Positions 26,901 to 33,000 of a DNA stretch of 64,000 nucleotides are shown one piece after another (the first letter of the stretch is position 1; every line of letters begins with the position of its first letter). The position numbers and the translations under genes were made by a program. The notes below the pieces were generated by a model, which was not told the DNA's origin, did no database searches, and worked only from the letters and a program-made list of their open reading frames with translations. The stretch is from Kuschelorhynchus macadamiae (lineage: Eukaryota; Arthropoda; Insecta; Coleoptera; Curculionidae), in the NCBI GenBank assembly GCA_030620095.1, contig JAUTXW010001314.1, positions 711,001 through 775,000 on the forward strand. Direction: 5' to 3'.

Positions 26901-28445
26901 ACTTTGTTGGCGCGCTTTTACAGCAAACCTAACCAATCCTAACCTAACCAAAATAAACAAACTGTTTGAAAATCTGCTTGAAACATGGGAACACTGTCCA
27001 CATATGTTGCATTTGACATTTAAGACTTGATAAAAAATTTTATTTTTGCCCAAATGCCTGGCATTGGCAAGTCCTCTTCGAAAGGGCCTTTTAAATGACC
27101 TTCAAAGTTTAAATTTATTTGATATTGTTGCAGCCCCGTCTCTATAGTACACTAAATGACTAAATATCACACAAGTATGAAATCAAAAGATACTTTTTAT
27201 TTAAAAATTATAAAACTACTGAGAACTGTTTTTTAGTAATTTGTGAAGGCACACAAGCATAAAACTTCCTCGAACGATGGTAAACTTTAAATAATAGGAA
27301 CGGAAGGAGAATAAAACAATTCTTTTTGGTGATTATTGATAAAAAAATGAGAATTGTTACAAGTTTTCTCTTTTAAAAAACTACAAATACGTGAGTTTAT
27401 TAATGACACCAGAACCAATTGTTCACTTAGATTGTAACTAATTTTAGCTCCAAGGCCCTGATCAGTAGCATAACCAGATCAAGAGTAAGAGGGTGCATGA
27501 TCGAAATAAGACCATTTGAATGTATCTGAAATTCTGGTTATTAGCAAATACATTGATATCATGTATAATAAATACGAATATAACATAAAACATTTAAAAA
27601 AATTATGATGCAATCCTAAAAAATCTCATTGATAAAAATAAAAACCTCTGGACCCTGATAATAGGTTTCCTGCTGAATAGTAATTAATTAAAAACAGGGC
27701 ATACTCACTTGACTGAAAAATGTCTCGGCCTCTTCTAGACCTGAAAGTTCCAATCTGTCTTTGGTAACTTTTTCATTCTTCTCAATTTGTATTACAATAT
27801 TTAGGCAATTACAAGAAAACATCACTAAAACTTGCAATGTAGACACTAGAAGAATTTGTATGAAAAACAGTGCAATTTACATAGGCAGTTTTTAACTGTT
27901 TCAAGGTGATTATCTGAATAAAATATTTATTATACTCTTAAAAAAAAGATTAAGCTATAAACATCATAACAAACCTTTCACGTTTGGAATATGAAATATT
28001 TTAAAGATTCACTTTATTTATATAAAATAAACAAGTTTCATAAACAAAAACTATATCAACAGAAAACTTCACACAGTGTTATCTCTCATCTGACCAAATT
28101 CAAAACACAATAAGAAAAAAGATGCGTGTGGCGTATGTGCGTGCTAATGATAAATTTGTATAATTGGCCAGAAACGCCAGACCCGAAACCAGAATATTTT
28201 AAGGTTTGATTTCTCTAAACTATTTGGCAAACTGCCGCACAACAAAGGTTTTTAAACGGTGCTGTAAATATTCACCTGTTGTTTTTTTATGATGGGCTAT
28301 TTCTAGGTTCAAAAACAAAAGAAAGTTTACACCGAACACAAAAACAACGAGCAGTATTTGACAATTAGCTTAAATGATTAAATAAAAAATATCCAGAATT
28401 TTTCCAGCTGATTTTATAACACAAATAACAAATACTCACACACAT
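2875..28445 (-). CDS. Lobe: Lobe, PRAS40/AKT1S1 orthologue (whole gene span, 9 coding exons)
   Basis: The coding exons on the minus strand, in order, are 28445-28442 (start, tentative), 27845-27709, 17491-17318, 16993-16885, 16113-15939, 14223-14109, 10123-9961, 3375-3215 and 2994-2875. All junctions are GT-AG and the phases join throughout, giving about 385 aa. In vertebrates PRAS40 binds Raptor, inhibits TORC1 and is phosphorylated by Akt. In flies Lobe acts in TOR signalling and eye growth. The identity rests on the C-terminus: an AKSCPVDIPIF segment that aligns with the PRAS40 AKSLPVSVPVW site, and a terminal RPRFST that matches the Akt site RPRLNT. An acidic LMFDFES segment sits where PRAS40 has its TOS motif. 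The N-terminal Cys-containing half is less familiar to me. The gene is large because introns 2 to 6 are full of mobile elements. Confidence 0.82.
3215..3375 (-). CDS. Lobe: Lobe exon with the TORC1-site segment (residues about 293-346)
   Basis: Acceptor AG at 3377-3376, donor GTAAGT from 3214. It enters in phase 1 and leaves in phase 0. It carries GGLAKSCPVDIPIFSQPLR, which aligns with human AKSLPVSVPVWGF. The mTORC1 target Ser183 of human PRAS40 corresponds to Asp here. It is followed by a basic SRNSR stretch. Confidence 0.82.
3781..4335 (-). pseudogene. Penelope-like GIY-YIG endonuclease domain (184-aa frame)
   Basis: Open frame with the GIY-YIG signature (GVYAIPCSCG, then DVYIGETGRS), the downstream Arg and LKEHE helix typical of Penelope endonucleases, and a C-terminal FRSREVKMPRAIE stretch. 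It is the last part of the element's polyprotein and has lost its frame with the upstream RT. The domain itself looks complete. The frame runs into the extreme 3' end of the element. Confidence 0.75.
4790..5433 (-). pseudogene. Penelope-like reverse transcriptase remnants
   Basis: Two broken frames. 5433-5125 carries the finger region (PRFYGLPKIHK, PLRPIISAIG, YLSNIL). 4978-4790 carries the palm (TSGAAMGSALSPVVANIFM and FRYVGNTFVI). Other remnants lie on either side (around 5381-5620: LVLPVDKGNATVVMDK, the usual start of Penelope RT). The catalytic YVDD is replaced by YVGN and the frames are disconnected. Confidence 0.75.
6325..8140. other. Lobe intron sequence with unclassified repeats
   Basis: No gene is seen. 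Near 7238-7264 the minus strand reads TACACAGGGTGATCCAGATGA-like sequence (approximate), a terminus style common to small insect DNA transposons, but the other end was not found. From 7570 to 7930 the sequence turns unusually G- and C-rich in patches (runs of C near 7632 and purine-rich runs near 7770-7790), which probably marks another old repeat. Confidence 0.4.
8150..9110 (+). mobile_element. Degenerate non-LTR reverse transcriptase fragment
   Basis: The plus strand shows LQKAFDTVN followed after a deletion by SCGVPQGSILGSVLFLIYIN (about 8190-8300), then KLFADDTTIIYFD (about 8337-8375), then ITFLGIYFD and LSWEIHIEYLRKS (about 8565-8630). These are RT blocks of the jockey/CR1 group in the right order, broken by many stops and frameshifts. 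The catalytic FADD is still readable. The downstream part to about 9110 is consistent with a decayed C-terminus. Confidence 0.65.
9111..9960. other. Lobe intron, nothing recognised
   Basis: AT-rich intron sequence between the degenerate RT fragment and the Lobe exon at 9961. The short frames have no motif. I see no repeat I can name. Confidence 0.5.
9961..10123 (-). CDS. Lobe: Lobe exon with the acidic TOS-like segment (residues about 239-293)
   Basis: Acceptor CAG at 10126-10124, donor GTAATC from 9960. It enters in phase 0 and leaves in phase 1. It encodes a basic VVPFSPKRPKSTR stretch and then a strongly acidic part (KEDLMFDFESDFSE, DDSDSEDIEEAE). The FDFES core resembles the TOS motif FVMDE of PRAS40, which binds Raptor. 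The match is approximate. Confidence 0.8.
10240..10560 (-). mobile_element. Second Penelope-type GIY-YIG fragment
   Basis: The minus strand reads SGIYKLTCKDCPKTYIGQTG, then SFEKRTNEHYKYF and SNYASHLI, down to about 10250. This is a GIY-YIG nuclease domain with the CxxC-type insert seen in Penelope elements, clearly different in sequence from the copy at 3781-4335. No reverse transcriptase is joined to it, and upstream the frame is lost. Confidence 0.65.
11138..13537 (-). CDS. Non-LTR ORF2: apurinic endonuclease and reverse transcriptase, internally deleted
   Basis: An uninterrupted 799-codon frame. The N-terminus is the AP-endonuclease start (INVQSLPNKL, TETWVTDD, GGAAIYV, CGDLNIN). The C-terminal third of the endonuclease, with the SDH motif present in copy B, is missing through an in-frame 137-codon deletion after SSKK. 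The RT follows: VPVFKKG, NYRPISLLS, QHGFRKGKSTESA, LSRAFDTL, AAQGSVLAPLIFL and catalytic FADDTSVIV. It ends in the conserved tail with YNTRHKNDL and FYERSPFYAC. No RNase H is present. The true start is uncertain, because ORF2 probably overlaps ORF1. Confidence 0.85.
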   Translation of the reverse strand: MYRINVQSLPNKLNNLELLLDEQRPYILCVTETWVTDDGMNSMTLPGYSLTSKFCRKISTHGGAAIYVRDQIQAREIKGIGQHSIETAIECCAVELKDGNEKYVIIVIYRPPTGNIETFITQTTSLLTVATSLSPNIILCGDLNINSLNENHIDYKLLKDLLDSFDLLDYCKQPTRVFSSKKQTQSDELKEQYKKTRKEYRKCITEAKINHNKNKIDTATNTAKTIWNIINAETGRKKSNRITSIKVNDEVITDHQIISNSFANFFATIADKTLRNHFGPNVSIIPTVSNQVEHSIYLHPVTADEVKTTILSLKNKKSSGFDGILTTILKKVCDELKDPLHTLLNHSIKQGKFPNILKLATIVPVFKKGSHHLIENYRPISLLSCFSKVFERIVYNRIEGFLEKHKIIGSNQHGFRKGKSTESASFDLTNFIFQELEENRIVVGLFFDLSRAFDTLNLNFIAEKLYCIGIGGKANSWIMSFLKERRIAVRIEDCLSNEYPINIGAAQGSVLAPLIFLIFINELDIQDLTIKFADDTSVIVLGISEQELQEKMSSVIDQMNRWCFSNQLILNEDKTVLVPFYKSEPKVSLPQAEPAVKFLGSYVDSKLSWEKQIDHIASKLNNAYYALLKLRQAVPIPTLLTSYYALAYPHLSYNIMLWGASTSINRILIGQKRIIRLIFRIKPRCTCKEVFKDHNILTVPCIYMLKCSVFVYMNREKFKMNCEHHEYNTRHKNDLVFPLHKSTFYERSPFYACAKIFNKLPSHIKEANTLNQFKKKVTGYLAKKAYYSLKEFFTDENRS
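13570..13980 (-). pseudogene. ORF1 C-terminal remnant of element A
   Basis: This frame matches the last part of ORF1 of copy B (METYREIANCPAQSAEDSQ onward, ending LEMTTHN). It includes three tandem 18-bp units coding SSANAT (13727-13776). The rest of ORF1 is absent because the element is 5'-truncated at about 13998. Confidence 0.75.
14109..14223 (-). CDS. Lobe: Lobe exon (residues about 200-238)
   Basis: Acceptor TTTCAG at 14225-14224 after a pyrimidine tract, donor GTAAGT from 14108. It enters in phase 2 and leaves in phase 0. It encodes IIQNAAKENNSKQDLSPKSP and a Ser/Pro-rich stretch ending SHSPS. It has low complexity and possible proline-directed phosphorylation sites, with no domain. 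Confidence 0.75.
14580..15640. mobile_element. Mosaic of degenerate non-LTR RT fragments in opposite orientations
   Basis: On the plus strand, IKFGFVRKSAGQ (about 14640-14675) resembles the RT2 block. Then the minus strand between about 14975 and 14676 reads VPQGSVLGPILFLLFIND, VDDTSVF and VKFLGL, an inverted RT piece. Plus-strand blocks resume with FDCVSYEILLRKLE (about 15030-15070) and SVPQGSILGQLLLLLYI (about 15100-15145). Both strands contain a PQGS block, so this is not a simple 5' inversion of one copy. More likely one fragment inserted into another. Confidence 0.55.
15939..16113 (-). CDS. Lobe: Lobe coiled-coil exon (residues about 142-200)
   Basis: Acceptor AG at 16115-16114, donor GTAAGT from 15938. 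Phase 1 in, phase 2 out. It encodes a highly charged helix (VEKYIKDLNDVI, IRKEQAAVEERIKKY, LLNMLKDKAYKEREALV) with heptad-like spacing, so a coiled coil is likely. Confidence 0.75.
16114..16884. other. Lobe intron, nothing recognised
   Basis: AT-rich intron. Two overlapping short frames on opposite strands (16491-16808) have no motif, and splice context does not support either as an exon. Confidence 0.5.
16885..16993 (-). CDS. Lobe: Lobe exon (residues about 106-142)
   Basis: Acceptor TTTTAG at 16995-16994, donor GTAAGT from 16884. Phase 0 in, phase 1 out. It encodes SDLVSSIFHIIVNPNAIGPD and joins the preceding exon smoothly as PKLL-NQEA. Confidence 0.75.
17318..17491 (-). CDS. Lobe: Lobe exon with Cys-rich segment (residues about 48-105)
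   Basis: Acceptor TTTTAG at 17493-17492, donor GTATGT from 17317. 58 codons, phase 0 on both sides. It encodes DFWYVGKLLDV, then LINCKQLGSWNITSCLNCEV and HAIHRDKGATYVLVHPKLL. The three Cys and nearby His could bind a metal, but I do not recognise a named zinc finger. Its assignment to Lobe rests on phase continuity and orientation. Confidence 0.7.
17494..18650. other. Lobe intron, nothing recognised
   Basis: AT-rich intron sequence upstream of the exon at 17491. No motif-bearing frame and no repeat with definable ends. Confidence 0.45.
18660..19108 (+). mobile_element. Probable decayed non-LTR 3' end
   Basis: The plus strand has a weak RT-like string (FMNFKGF, LQDILNQMCLKAYLL) followed by AT-rich sequence ending in an AATA-type tail (about 19083-19108, AATAAATGCATAAATAAATA). 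This is how many insect non-LTR copies end. No catalytic box is left, so class assignment is tentative. Confidence 0.35.
19343..19747 (+). repeat. 5' LTR of the BEL/Pao element
   Basis: 405 bp, TG...CA. It contains TATATAAAACG near 19519, a plausible TATA box. The 3' LTR has CATATGAAACG at the same place, which is the main difference between the two LTRs. Confidence 0.92.
19748..20283 (+). other. BEL/Pao leader between 5' LTR and polyprotein
   Basis: Non-coding leader of about 0.5 kb, where the primer binding site and packaging signal should lie. It starts TTTTGATCCTATTCGAGCCC. The TTCGAGCCC part resembles tRNA T-arm sequence, but in sense orientation, so I do not call a primer site. Confidence 0.6.
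20284..25476 (+). CDS. BEL/Pao Gag-Pol polyprotein, 1730 aa
   Basis: Intact frame from ATG to TAA. Domains in order: a gag region of the DUF1759 type (about residues 120-290: LPKIELPEFSGE, WETFHSLYKS, KIHFLVGHLRG); two zinc knuckle-like CxxC motifs (CAFCQKSGHYVGRC, about 328; CFNCLSSSHGVRSC, about 362); an aspartic protease (FILDSGSEVNLL, about 478); reverse transcriptase (SDLRQMYRQI, FGLKASPYLA, catalytic YMDD near 882); RNase H (AFADASLDGYG, about 1058); an H2C2 finger (HTGAQLLE, CNRCFRL); the integrase core (GVDYFGPI, FSDNGTTFLGA, PQEGGIWE); and a DUF5641-type tail. All catalytic residues I checked are present. Length is normal for the family. It is probably still able to encode active enzymes. 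Confidence 0.93.
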   Translation: MTTEERKFIILTAKKESFFKIIQSLYELLKDLKKEHYIKKFRAAYTTLDSVKNDFMKTLDEINLIGFEVKDDFVPDYNAVSAVNELCSYIHFAAKNLDKQTQASGVAPMAPTTQILTVSDSRPQLPKIELPEFSGEIRQWETFHSLYKSMIHNNSTLTDLDKIHFLVGHLRGSALAVCAGISLTADNYEIIYKALVDKYENKRYLANSYLQQILEFKPLHTESEKNLNIFLERFDVGVSALKKLNLPDLSDFILLYHGLTKLDHDTVRAFEVSQGNTDIPTYNNLVEFVKRQSKILHLNKPSSSGGGSFTNIKTAKSFVISQNKHTKFACAFCQKSGHYVGRCEKFKALLPSKRYEIVRDKNWCFNCLSSSHGVRSCLSNRTCSVCSKKHHILLHMGRTEISLEIKNESAKESGNLDISSNPVTDSGQEKYNNNVLCSTLTNNFINKGDNVKYISLLSTVVVLVVNGAYPNSTARFILDSGSEVNLLTLKSCKNLGLKIHKHYTSVQGLGCNNQAVRGLASLSLASRYDSNSVYTIEALLVDKITDQLPKVAVNLEALSDFKNIALADNNFNQPGEIDGIIGVELFANILKENRITGKLGFPVAVQTSFGYVVMGKTPIIERNLNPSVFFTLREEQSIEQLLAKLWEVEQVPNRELVVPEQAECENIFCRTYHREKNGRYTVALPFKFPPETLGDSRGNAQVRLLSLEKRLAKNSNLRLEYNKVMQDFLNQGHMALVQAEKKDTTSYYIAHHPIVKLSSTSTPVRVVLDASAPSDNDVALNDILYSGPKLQTDIVTLLLNFRLFRFAMTSDLRQMYRQINILPDHWRFQRILWRFSPYEQIDEYEIRVVAFGLKASPYLALRTVQQLIKDENKNFPLAAKFVSRDLYMDDYCSSVDSEKEAIQLYHESIKLFNSGGFDLVKWSSNSSNLLKNIPKENRFSDTPLFKTDTKILGIQWDPQSDTLSFRVNIPEEKCTKRTMLSAIAQCYDPIGLVAPFILYLKIIVKRLWLLKLNWDESPPNDVRRLWEELRLEWGLLEKFTIPRHIGVISNKPVSILAFADASLDGYGVVVYARTVCAENNEINVKLICAKSKVSPAKNLTVPRLELLAAHLLSKLVKHIIETYNDRIFISQILAFSDSSTVISWLMSPYLKDIFVANRIAQIKENVPNILWYHIEGIQNPADCVSRGLKPNQLINHPMWLTGPFWIKLPECNWPCFSQNNDNFSGENSNVLIAASKEKSEPHPFLKLIDRISSWLKILRIVVLVLRFLKVLPRGKIILASDLQKAEFCLIKLIQQEYFGSDINMLNINQQCSSKLKRLHPFMQDGLLRVGGRIGNSDLTFYQKHPLILPGKCSLTERLVDYYHQINLHTGAQLLEAILRNKYWILGGRNLIRSRIYKCNRCFRLRPKILEPLMGDLPAVRVHEARAFLNTGVDYFGPIKITMGKRKNATVHKAYVSLFCCMSVKAIHLELVSSLSTPHFMQAFKRFLSRRGPVQTMFSDNGTTFLGAKRVLRELNQVINSPEYINALETELGVQGVQWRNICPLNPQEGGIWESNVKSVKNHIYRVVGEQILTYEEFNTLLTQIEALLNSRPLCRLSSDPTAPEALTPAHFLTLTSLNGFPAENLDNIPLNRLDRFQLIDKMVQDFWKQWRLEYLTTLQNRQKWNENQTNILPGTVVLLKTDNAPPLHWPLAIITEVHPGKDGVVRHVTLKTNKGLYKRPVIRICPLPTQ
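25732..26132 (+). repeat. 3' LTR of the BEL/Pao element
   Basis: 401 bp copy of the 5' LTR. It lacks the 4 bp found near 19516 and has GGAGTGAG where the 5' LTR has GGAATGAG. Confidence 0.92.
26138..27708. other. Lobe intron remainder, nothing coding
   Basis: AT-rich intron sequence. A segment near 26815-26960 (GGCTTTAATGACGGTTTTAT, then ACGAACCTGGGCTAACC) resembles sequence at about 48868-48905, so it is part of a dispersed repeat. Two or three adjacent CCTAA units near 26940 are too few to be telomeric. Confidence 0.45.
27709..27845 (-). CDS. Lobe: Lobe second coding exon (residues about 2-47)
   Basis: Acceptor TTCTAG at 27847-27846, donor GTGAGT from 27708. It requires one base from the previous exon and leaves in phase 0. 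It encodes STLQVLVMFSCNCLNIVIQI, then RLELSGLEEAETFFSQ. The strong donor and the phase match to the exon at 17491 support it. The intron between them contains the BEL element. Confidence 0.7.
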
Positions 28446-28550
28446 GCGTAAAACAAAAAACATTTCCTGAAATGACGTGAAATCTGTCAAGTGTCAAAAT
28501 ACTCCGCTTTCAGAATGAGCAATTCAAAACTTCTTCAGACGGGTAGGGAT
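28442..28550 (-). CDS. Lobe: Probable Lobe first exon (5' UTR and start codon)
   Basis: On the minus strand, ATG at 28445-28443 plus one T, with a donor GTGTGAGT from 28441, gives the only nearby join that keeps the next exon open (M-L-S-T-L-Q). The stronger donor GTGAGT two bases further would put the next exon out of frame with this ATG. An upstream in-frame ATG near 28463 would add six residues. The transcription start is probably near 28500-28550. Only the last four bases are certainly coding under this model. Confidence 0.4.
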
Positions 28551-28700
28551 GTCGCGTATTTTTTCCAAGCTTTTTAAATCGATTTCAATCAAATCATCGA
28601 TATAGAGATGGATTCGTTTAGCAGAATCGATTTTCTATATAACTTTATATTTTAACAAATAGGAAAACTAATAAGCTAAAAATTTTGCGATTTAAAGAAT
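28551..28700 (-). promoter_or_regulatory. Putative Lobe promoter with a DRE-like site
   Basis: Just upstream of the proposed first exon the sequence contains ATCGATA (28596-28602), seven of eight bases of the insect DRE TATCGATA, and another ATCGAT near 28578. DREs are common at housekeeping and growth-control promoters in flies. Function here is inferred only from position. Confidence 0.3.
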
Positions 28701-29154
28701 ACCGTAATACCTCTAGAAATAAAGGCAATGGCGTAAACGTAATTTTTTTTTGCTCATTAAGGTTTTTTTAATTTCGAGCCTTGAGTAAAAAGGTAGATTT
28801 CATCAGAAGGTAAAAAAGAAATAAATCTCTCCAAAAGGTAACGGATCTGTTACAGTTGTAGTAACCTAGCAACACTGTAGAAAGATGAAAAAATCAATTA
28901 AGCCTTACAGGAATCGTGGTGCAAAACTCATTATCGGACTATTCGAGCGAAAAGAAACTGACTTACTACGCACCGGTATGGCGAAAAGGACCTAAACTAC
29001 TAAAATTGTCCCTTTTTGGTCCATAAGGTTGATTTATAAATGAGATTCGCGGGAGGAAGGGCTCCCACATGCTAAGGCGCTAGCCCTAGTGGCCTTTCAC
29101 CAAATTAGATTTATTTCCACAGAGAATAAGCAGGCTTTGATGATTGTTACGCAT
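28701..29154. other. Intergenic between Lobe and eIF3m
   Basis: No gene. AT-rich with a slightly GC-richer stretch at 28900-29100, which may belong to the same SINE-like unit as the tRNA-like sequence that follows. Confidence 0.4.
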
Positions 29155-29229
29155 GGGATCCGTAGGACGGTGGTACAATAATCGGCTTTGCACGCAGCGC
29201 ATATGAGTTCGAATCCCTGCTCAGGCGGA
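29155..29229 (+). repeat. tRNA-like sequence, probable head of a tRNA-derived SINE
   Basis: About 75 nt resemble tRNA-Ala(UGC). There is a box A-like TAGGACGGTGGTA (29163-29175), an anticodon-loop-like CTTTGCACG with TGC, and a box B-like GAGTTCGAATCCC (29206-29218). The acceptor ends do not pair well (GGGATCC against CAGGCGG), and the tail continues into AT-rich sequence with AATAAAAA. This fits a SINE or tRNA pseudogene better than a working tRNA gene. Confidence 0.45.
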
Positions 29230-29699
29230 TGACTTTTGTAAAATCTGTAATTAATAAAAATGCGGATTAAATTAGTTTAGCTTGGTTGTAAAAAAGCACC
29301 GCGCGCCAACAGAATTCCAAGTCTATATTAAAACACAATTTTTTTAAACAAAAGCTATACCGTTAGATGGATCTGTCCCGTCAGGCGTTATATTAACCCA
29401 AGTTCGTCGGTAAAATCATCATTAAAGCCATTTATGTATTTATATAAATAATAGTGTATTTATAATAAGATAATAAAATAAACTACTTTAGTACGAAATC
29501 AATGTTGTGGAGCTAATGTAGAAACACTTCCACTCTGATGGGCTCATCATTATTTTGCCCATAATGCCTACTAACGCCATGTTTTCAATCTACCGATTCG
29601 TCATTGGTACGCTCCCGTGTACAAAAGACTGCTTATTTCATATTATATTTTGTACAACAATATAAGTATAAGACAGGTGGTTGCTCAGTTAGCATCTAT

Positions 29700-29705
29700 T
29701 TTATT
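29700..29705 (-). terminator. Candidate polyadenylation signal of eIF3m
   Basis: The minus strand reads AATAAA (within CCAGAATAAAATAG), about 175 nt after the eIF3m stop codon. It is the first canonical hexamer downstream. Confidence 0.4.
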
Positions 29706-29878
29706 CTGGTTTCAATATCAAAGTCTCAAAAATATTTAAAATATATTTGTCATTAAAAGTTATGTTCTCATGTAAGAAATGGAGAATACACAATGATTTA
29801 GTTTAATGTTGTATTTTGCACAAATAATAAACTACAAAATAGATTAAATAAACTGATATATTAAACTTCAATTTGCTG

Positions 29879-30096
29879 TTAAACAGGTTGGGGTTGTTGC
29901 TGCATTAGTTCTATCTGTGCAGCAGTTACTGATTTCATTCCATCTTGCACAACTACCAAATTATTTTTCCATGATTGGAGCAAATCTCTTAATTGTTGCC
30001 ACTGACTTCTGCCAAATGTTCTATGCATTGTACTTGACACATATACTTTCTTGGCTGATTGGTCCATACGGGCACTCACCAACTTAGTCTTTAATA
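29879..30096 (-). CDS. eIF3m: eIF3m last exon (residues 317-388)
   Basis: Acceptor TTTCAG at 30098-30097, stop TAA at 29881-29879. It completes a split Val codon. It carries KLVSARMDQSAKKVYVSSTM and HRTFG..QW..LRDLL, the winged-helix end of the PCI domain, and ends in a Gln/Pro-rich tail QQQPQPV. Confidence 0.95.
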
Positions 30097-33000
30097 CTGA
30101 AATAAAATAAACTTTTAACTACTGTGGAATTCAATTGATGTGGACATAATTTTTGCAAAATAGTTTGTTTTAAAATATAATTTCTATGGTATTCGAGTTC
30201 TATGAAATGCTGTGAGCTGGTACATACAAGGGCAAGACAAAAAGTACTGTTTTTTGCAGAAACTTTGCTGAGTAAAAAAAAACATTAAATGAAAATTTAA
30301 TGAAATTAAAAAAAAATGGAATATTACACCAAGTATCAAGTCAACCCATTGACATCTTAAGATCCAAAATCTTATATAGTTTTTGTAACGTTCGATCTAG
30401 TAATCAGTTGCAGGAGTGCCGGACGGACGTACAATCTAGTTAAAATTACTTTACTCAAAATTCAGTTGTATTGACAATTTTGTGTCAACGGAACATTTAA
30501 AATAGTTACAACTACTTGAATCCAATTCAAGTGAGGCAATACATGATTTAACGTCTGATAACGTAATTTTAATGGAAGTGCAAATAAGGACCAACTGAGA
30601 ACTACTAGCACTAATGGTTATATAATCTGTCAATCAGCAAATTTTTAAAAAATCGTGAGCAGATTTCTAGACGTTGGGAGACGACGTCAGAGTGTAAATA
30701 CCAACGTCCATGCGACATCAGAATACTGCTTGGGACCATACAGACCATGTTTCAATAATACTTAGGAAGAAGGCAATGAAGCCATTGAGAGTTTTGTTAA
30801 TTGGTGGATAACACATTTCAGATGGTAATAAGACTTTTCATAAGTTAATAATGTTCTCAGATGTGTATACAATAAATGAAACAAGAGCTTTGCAACATGT
30901 TAGATATTGAAGCAAAATATTTTGGCAATTGTCATAGATCGAGGTGAATTGAGATAAAAAATCGGTGGTAGAAAAACAAGGCTTCAGAAAAGTGAGACAT
31001 GAAAACGAGTTTTTCTAGAAAAATTTAAGTTTTAATCCTCTGGTTGTTGCTAGGTTGTTGGCGCGGAAACTAGTCCATTTGCCAGATTGCTCCCTATCCA
31101 GAAGTCCATGTGGAGACGTTATCGCAGGGATATCTGGATTCCCGGTCACTCCAAGGAGTTTTAACCGACTGTACTCTCTATTTCTTTGTTAAAGTGCTCT
31201 GTAGTCATTAAGTTTCTCGGTGGTAGATTGTTTTGAATTGCGGTTAGACATTAAAGATAGACACTCACAACTACAAAGTATAGCCTGGGTTTAAAAGTTA
31301 TCTACATATTTTTAGTAGGTCCAAATTCCTGATGAAACGTTTATAGATTTATTTTATTTTCATTTAGAAACTTTATCAAAAACTTTATACTTTCAGTGGA
31401 AACATTGGATAACACAGTTTGTATATTGATAGGGGTTTGAAAGCCTATGTTTGCTATATTTTGATATAAATTAAAGTTAGGTAGTATATTTATTGGACAT
31501 TCGAAGAATAAGTGATTCAAGTCTTCAACTTGTCCACACTCGCAAAGTGGATTATCCTTTATACCAATAATTCAAATTCAAAAATTCAAATTCAAATTCA
31601 ATTTTATTCACTTTAAAGTCAAAAACATTGACAATAGTTTCGTCATAGTATTTGTTTTGATATAAAATAGAAAGTACAAAAAATATAATATAAAAAGACA
31701 TTAAATAAAATATAAAAAGACATTAGATATAATATAAAGACATTAAATAAAATATAAAGACATTAAATATAAAAAAAGACATTACTTAGGCAGCACTGAC
31801 TACAGACAGACGACACGCTAAGAACATCCAATTATAGACTAAGATTAAATTGATACAGGAAGACAGTACTTTAGATATCACACATTTTGTATACTAAGGA
31901 ACGTGGGTGTTGTCAGGAACGATTTTCGTCTGTGAAGAATTCTTTTAGGGAGTAATATGCCTTTTTTGCTAAGTATCCCGTAACTTTCTTTTTAAATTGG
32001 TTGAGTGTGTTGGCTTCTTTTATGTGGGATGGGAGTTTGTTGAATATTTTTGCACAGGCGTAAAATGGGGACCTTTCATAAAATGTAGACTTATGAAGAG
32101 GAAACACGAGGTCGTTTTTGTGCCTGGTATTGTATTCGTGATGTTCGCAGTTCATCTTGAATTTTTCTCGATTCATGTAGACAAAGACCGAGCACTTCAG
32201 CATATATATACATGGCACTGTCAAGATGTTGTGGTCCTTGAAGACTTCTTTACAAGTGCACCTAGCTTTGATTCGGAATATTAATCGAATAATCCTCTTC
32301 TGTCCTATTAGTATCCGGTTGATACTTGTAGAGGCTCCCCATAGCATTATGTTGTAGCTTAGATGGGGGTAGGCTAGTGCATAATAGGATGTTAGTAGGG
32401 TTGGTATAGGAACAGCTTGTCTCAACTGACTTTTGGCTCTGATTTGTAGAATGGAACTAGTACGGTTTTGTCCTCATTCAATATAAGTTGGTTTGAAAAG
32501 CACCAGCGGTTCATTTGATCTATGACCGAACTCATCTTTTCTTGTAGCTCCTGCTCGCTAATTCCCGATACAATTACACTGGTGTTATCAGCGAATTTTA
32601 TTGTCAAGTCCTGTATGTCCAGTTCGTTAATGAATATTAGGAATATAAGAGGTGCCAAGACCGATCCTTGGGCAGCTCCAATGTTGATGGGATATTCGTT
32701 TGATAGGCAGTCTTCAATCCTCACTGCTATCCTCCGCTCCTTTAGAAAAGACATTATCCAGGAATTTGCCTTTCCTCTTATCCCTATGCAATAGAGTTTT
32801 TCTGCTATAAAATTTAGGTTCAACGTATCGAAGGCTCGAGATAGGTCAAAGAATAGACCCACTACAATACGGTTTTCTTCCAATTCTTGGAATATGAAAT
32901 TTGTGAGGTCGAAAGAAGCAGATTCTGTAGATTTCCCCTTCCGAAAGCCATGTTGGTTGGATCCTATTATTTTGTGTTTTTCTAGGAAGCCTTCTATTCT

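Noticed and set aside
26930..26960. CCTAACC units as interstitial telomere (TTAGG) repeat
   Set aside because: Only two or three units occur, mixed with unrelated sequence.
28437..28445. Using the stronger GTGAGT donor for Lobe exon 1
   Set aside because: With the available ATGs it puts the next exon in a frame that stops within a few codons, so the GTGTGAGT donor was preferred.
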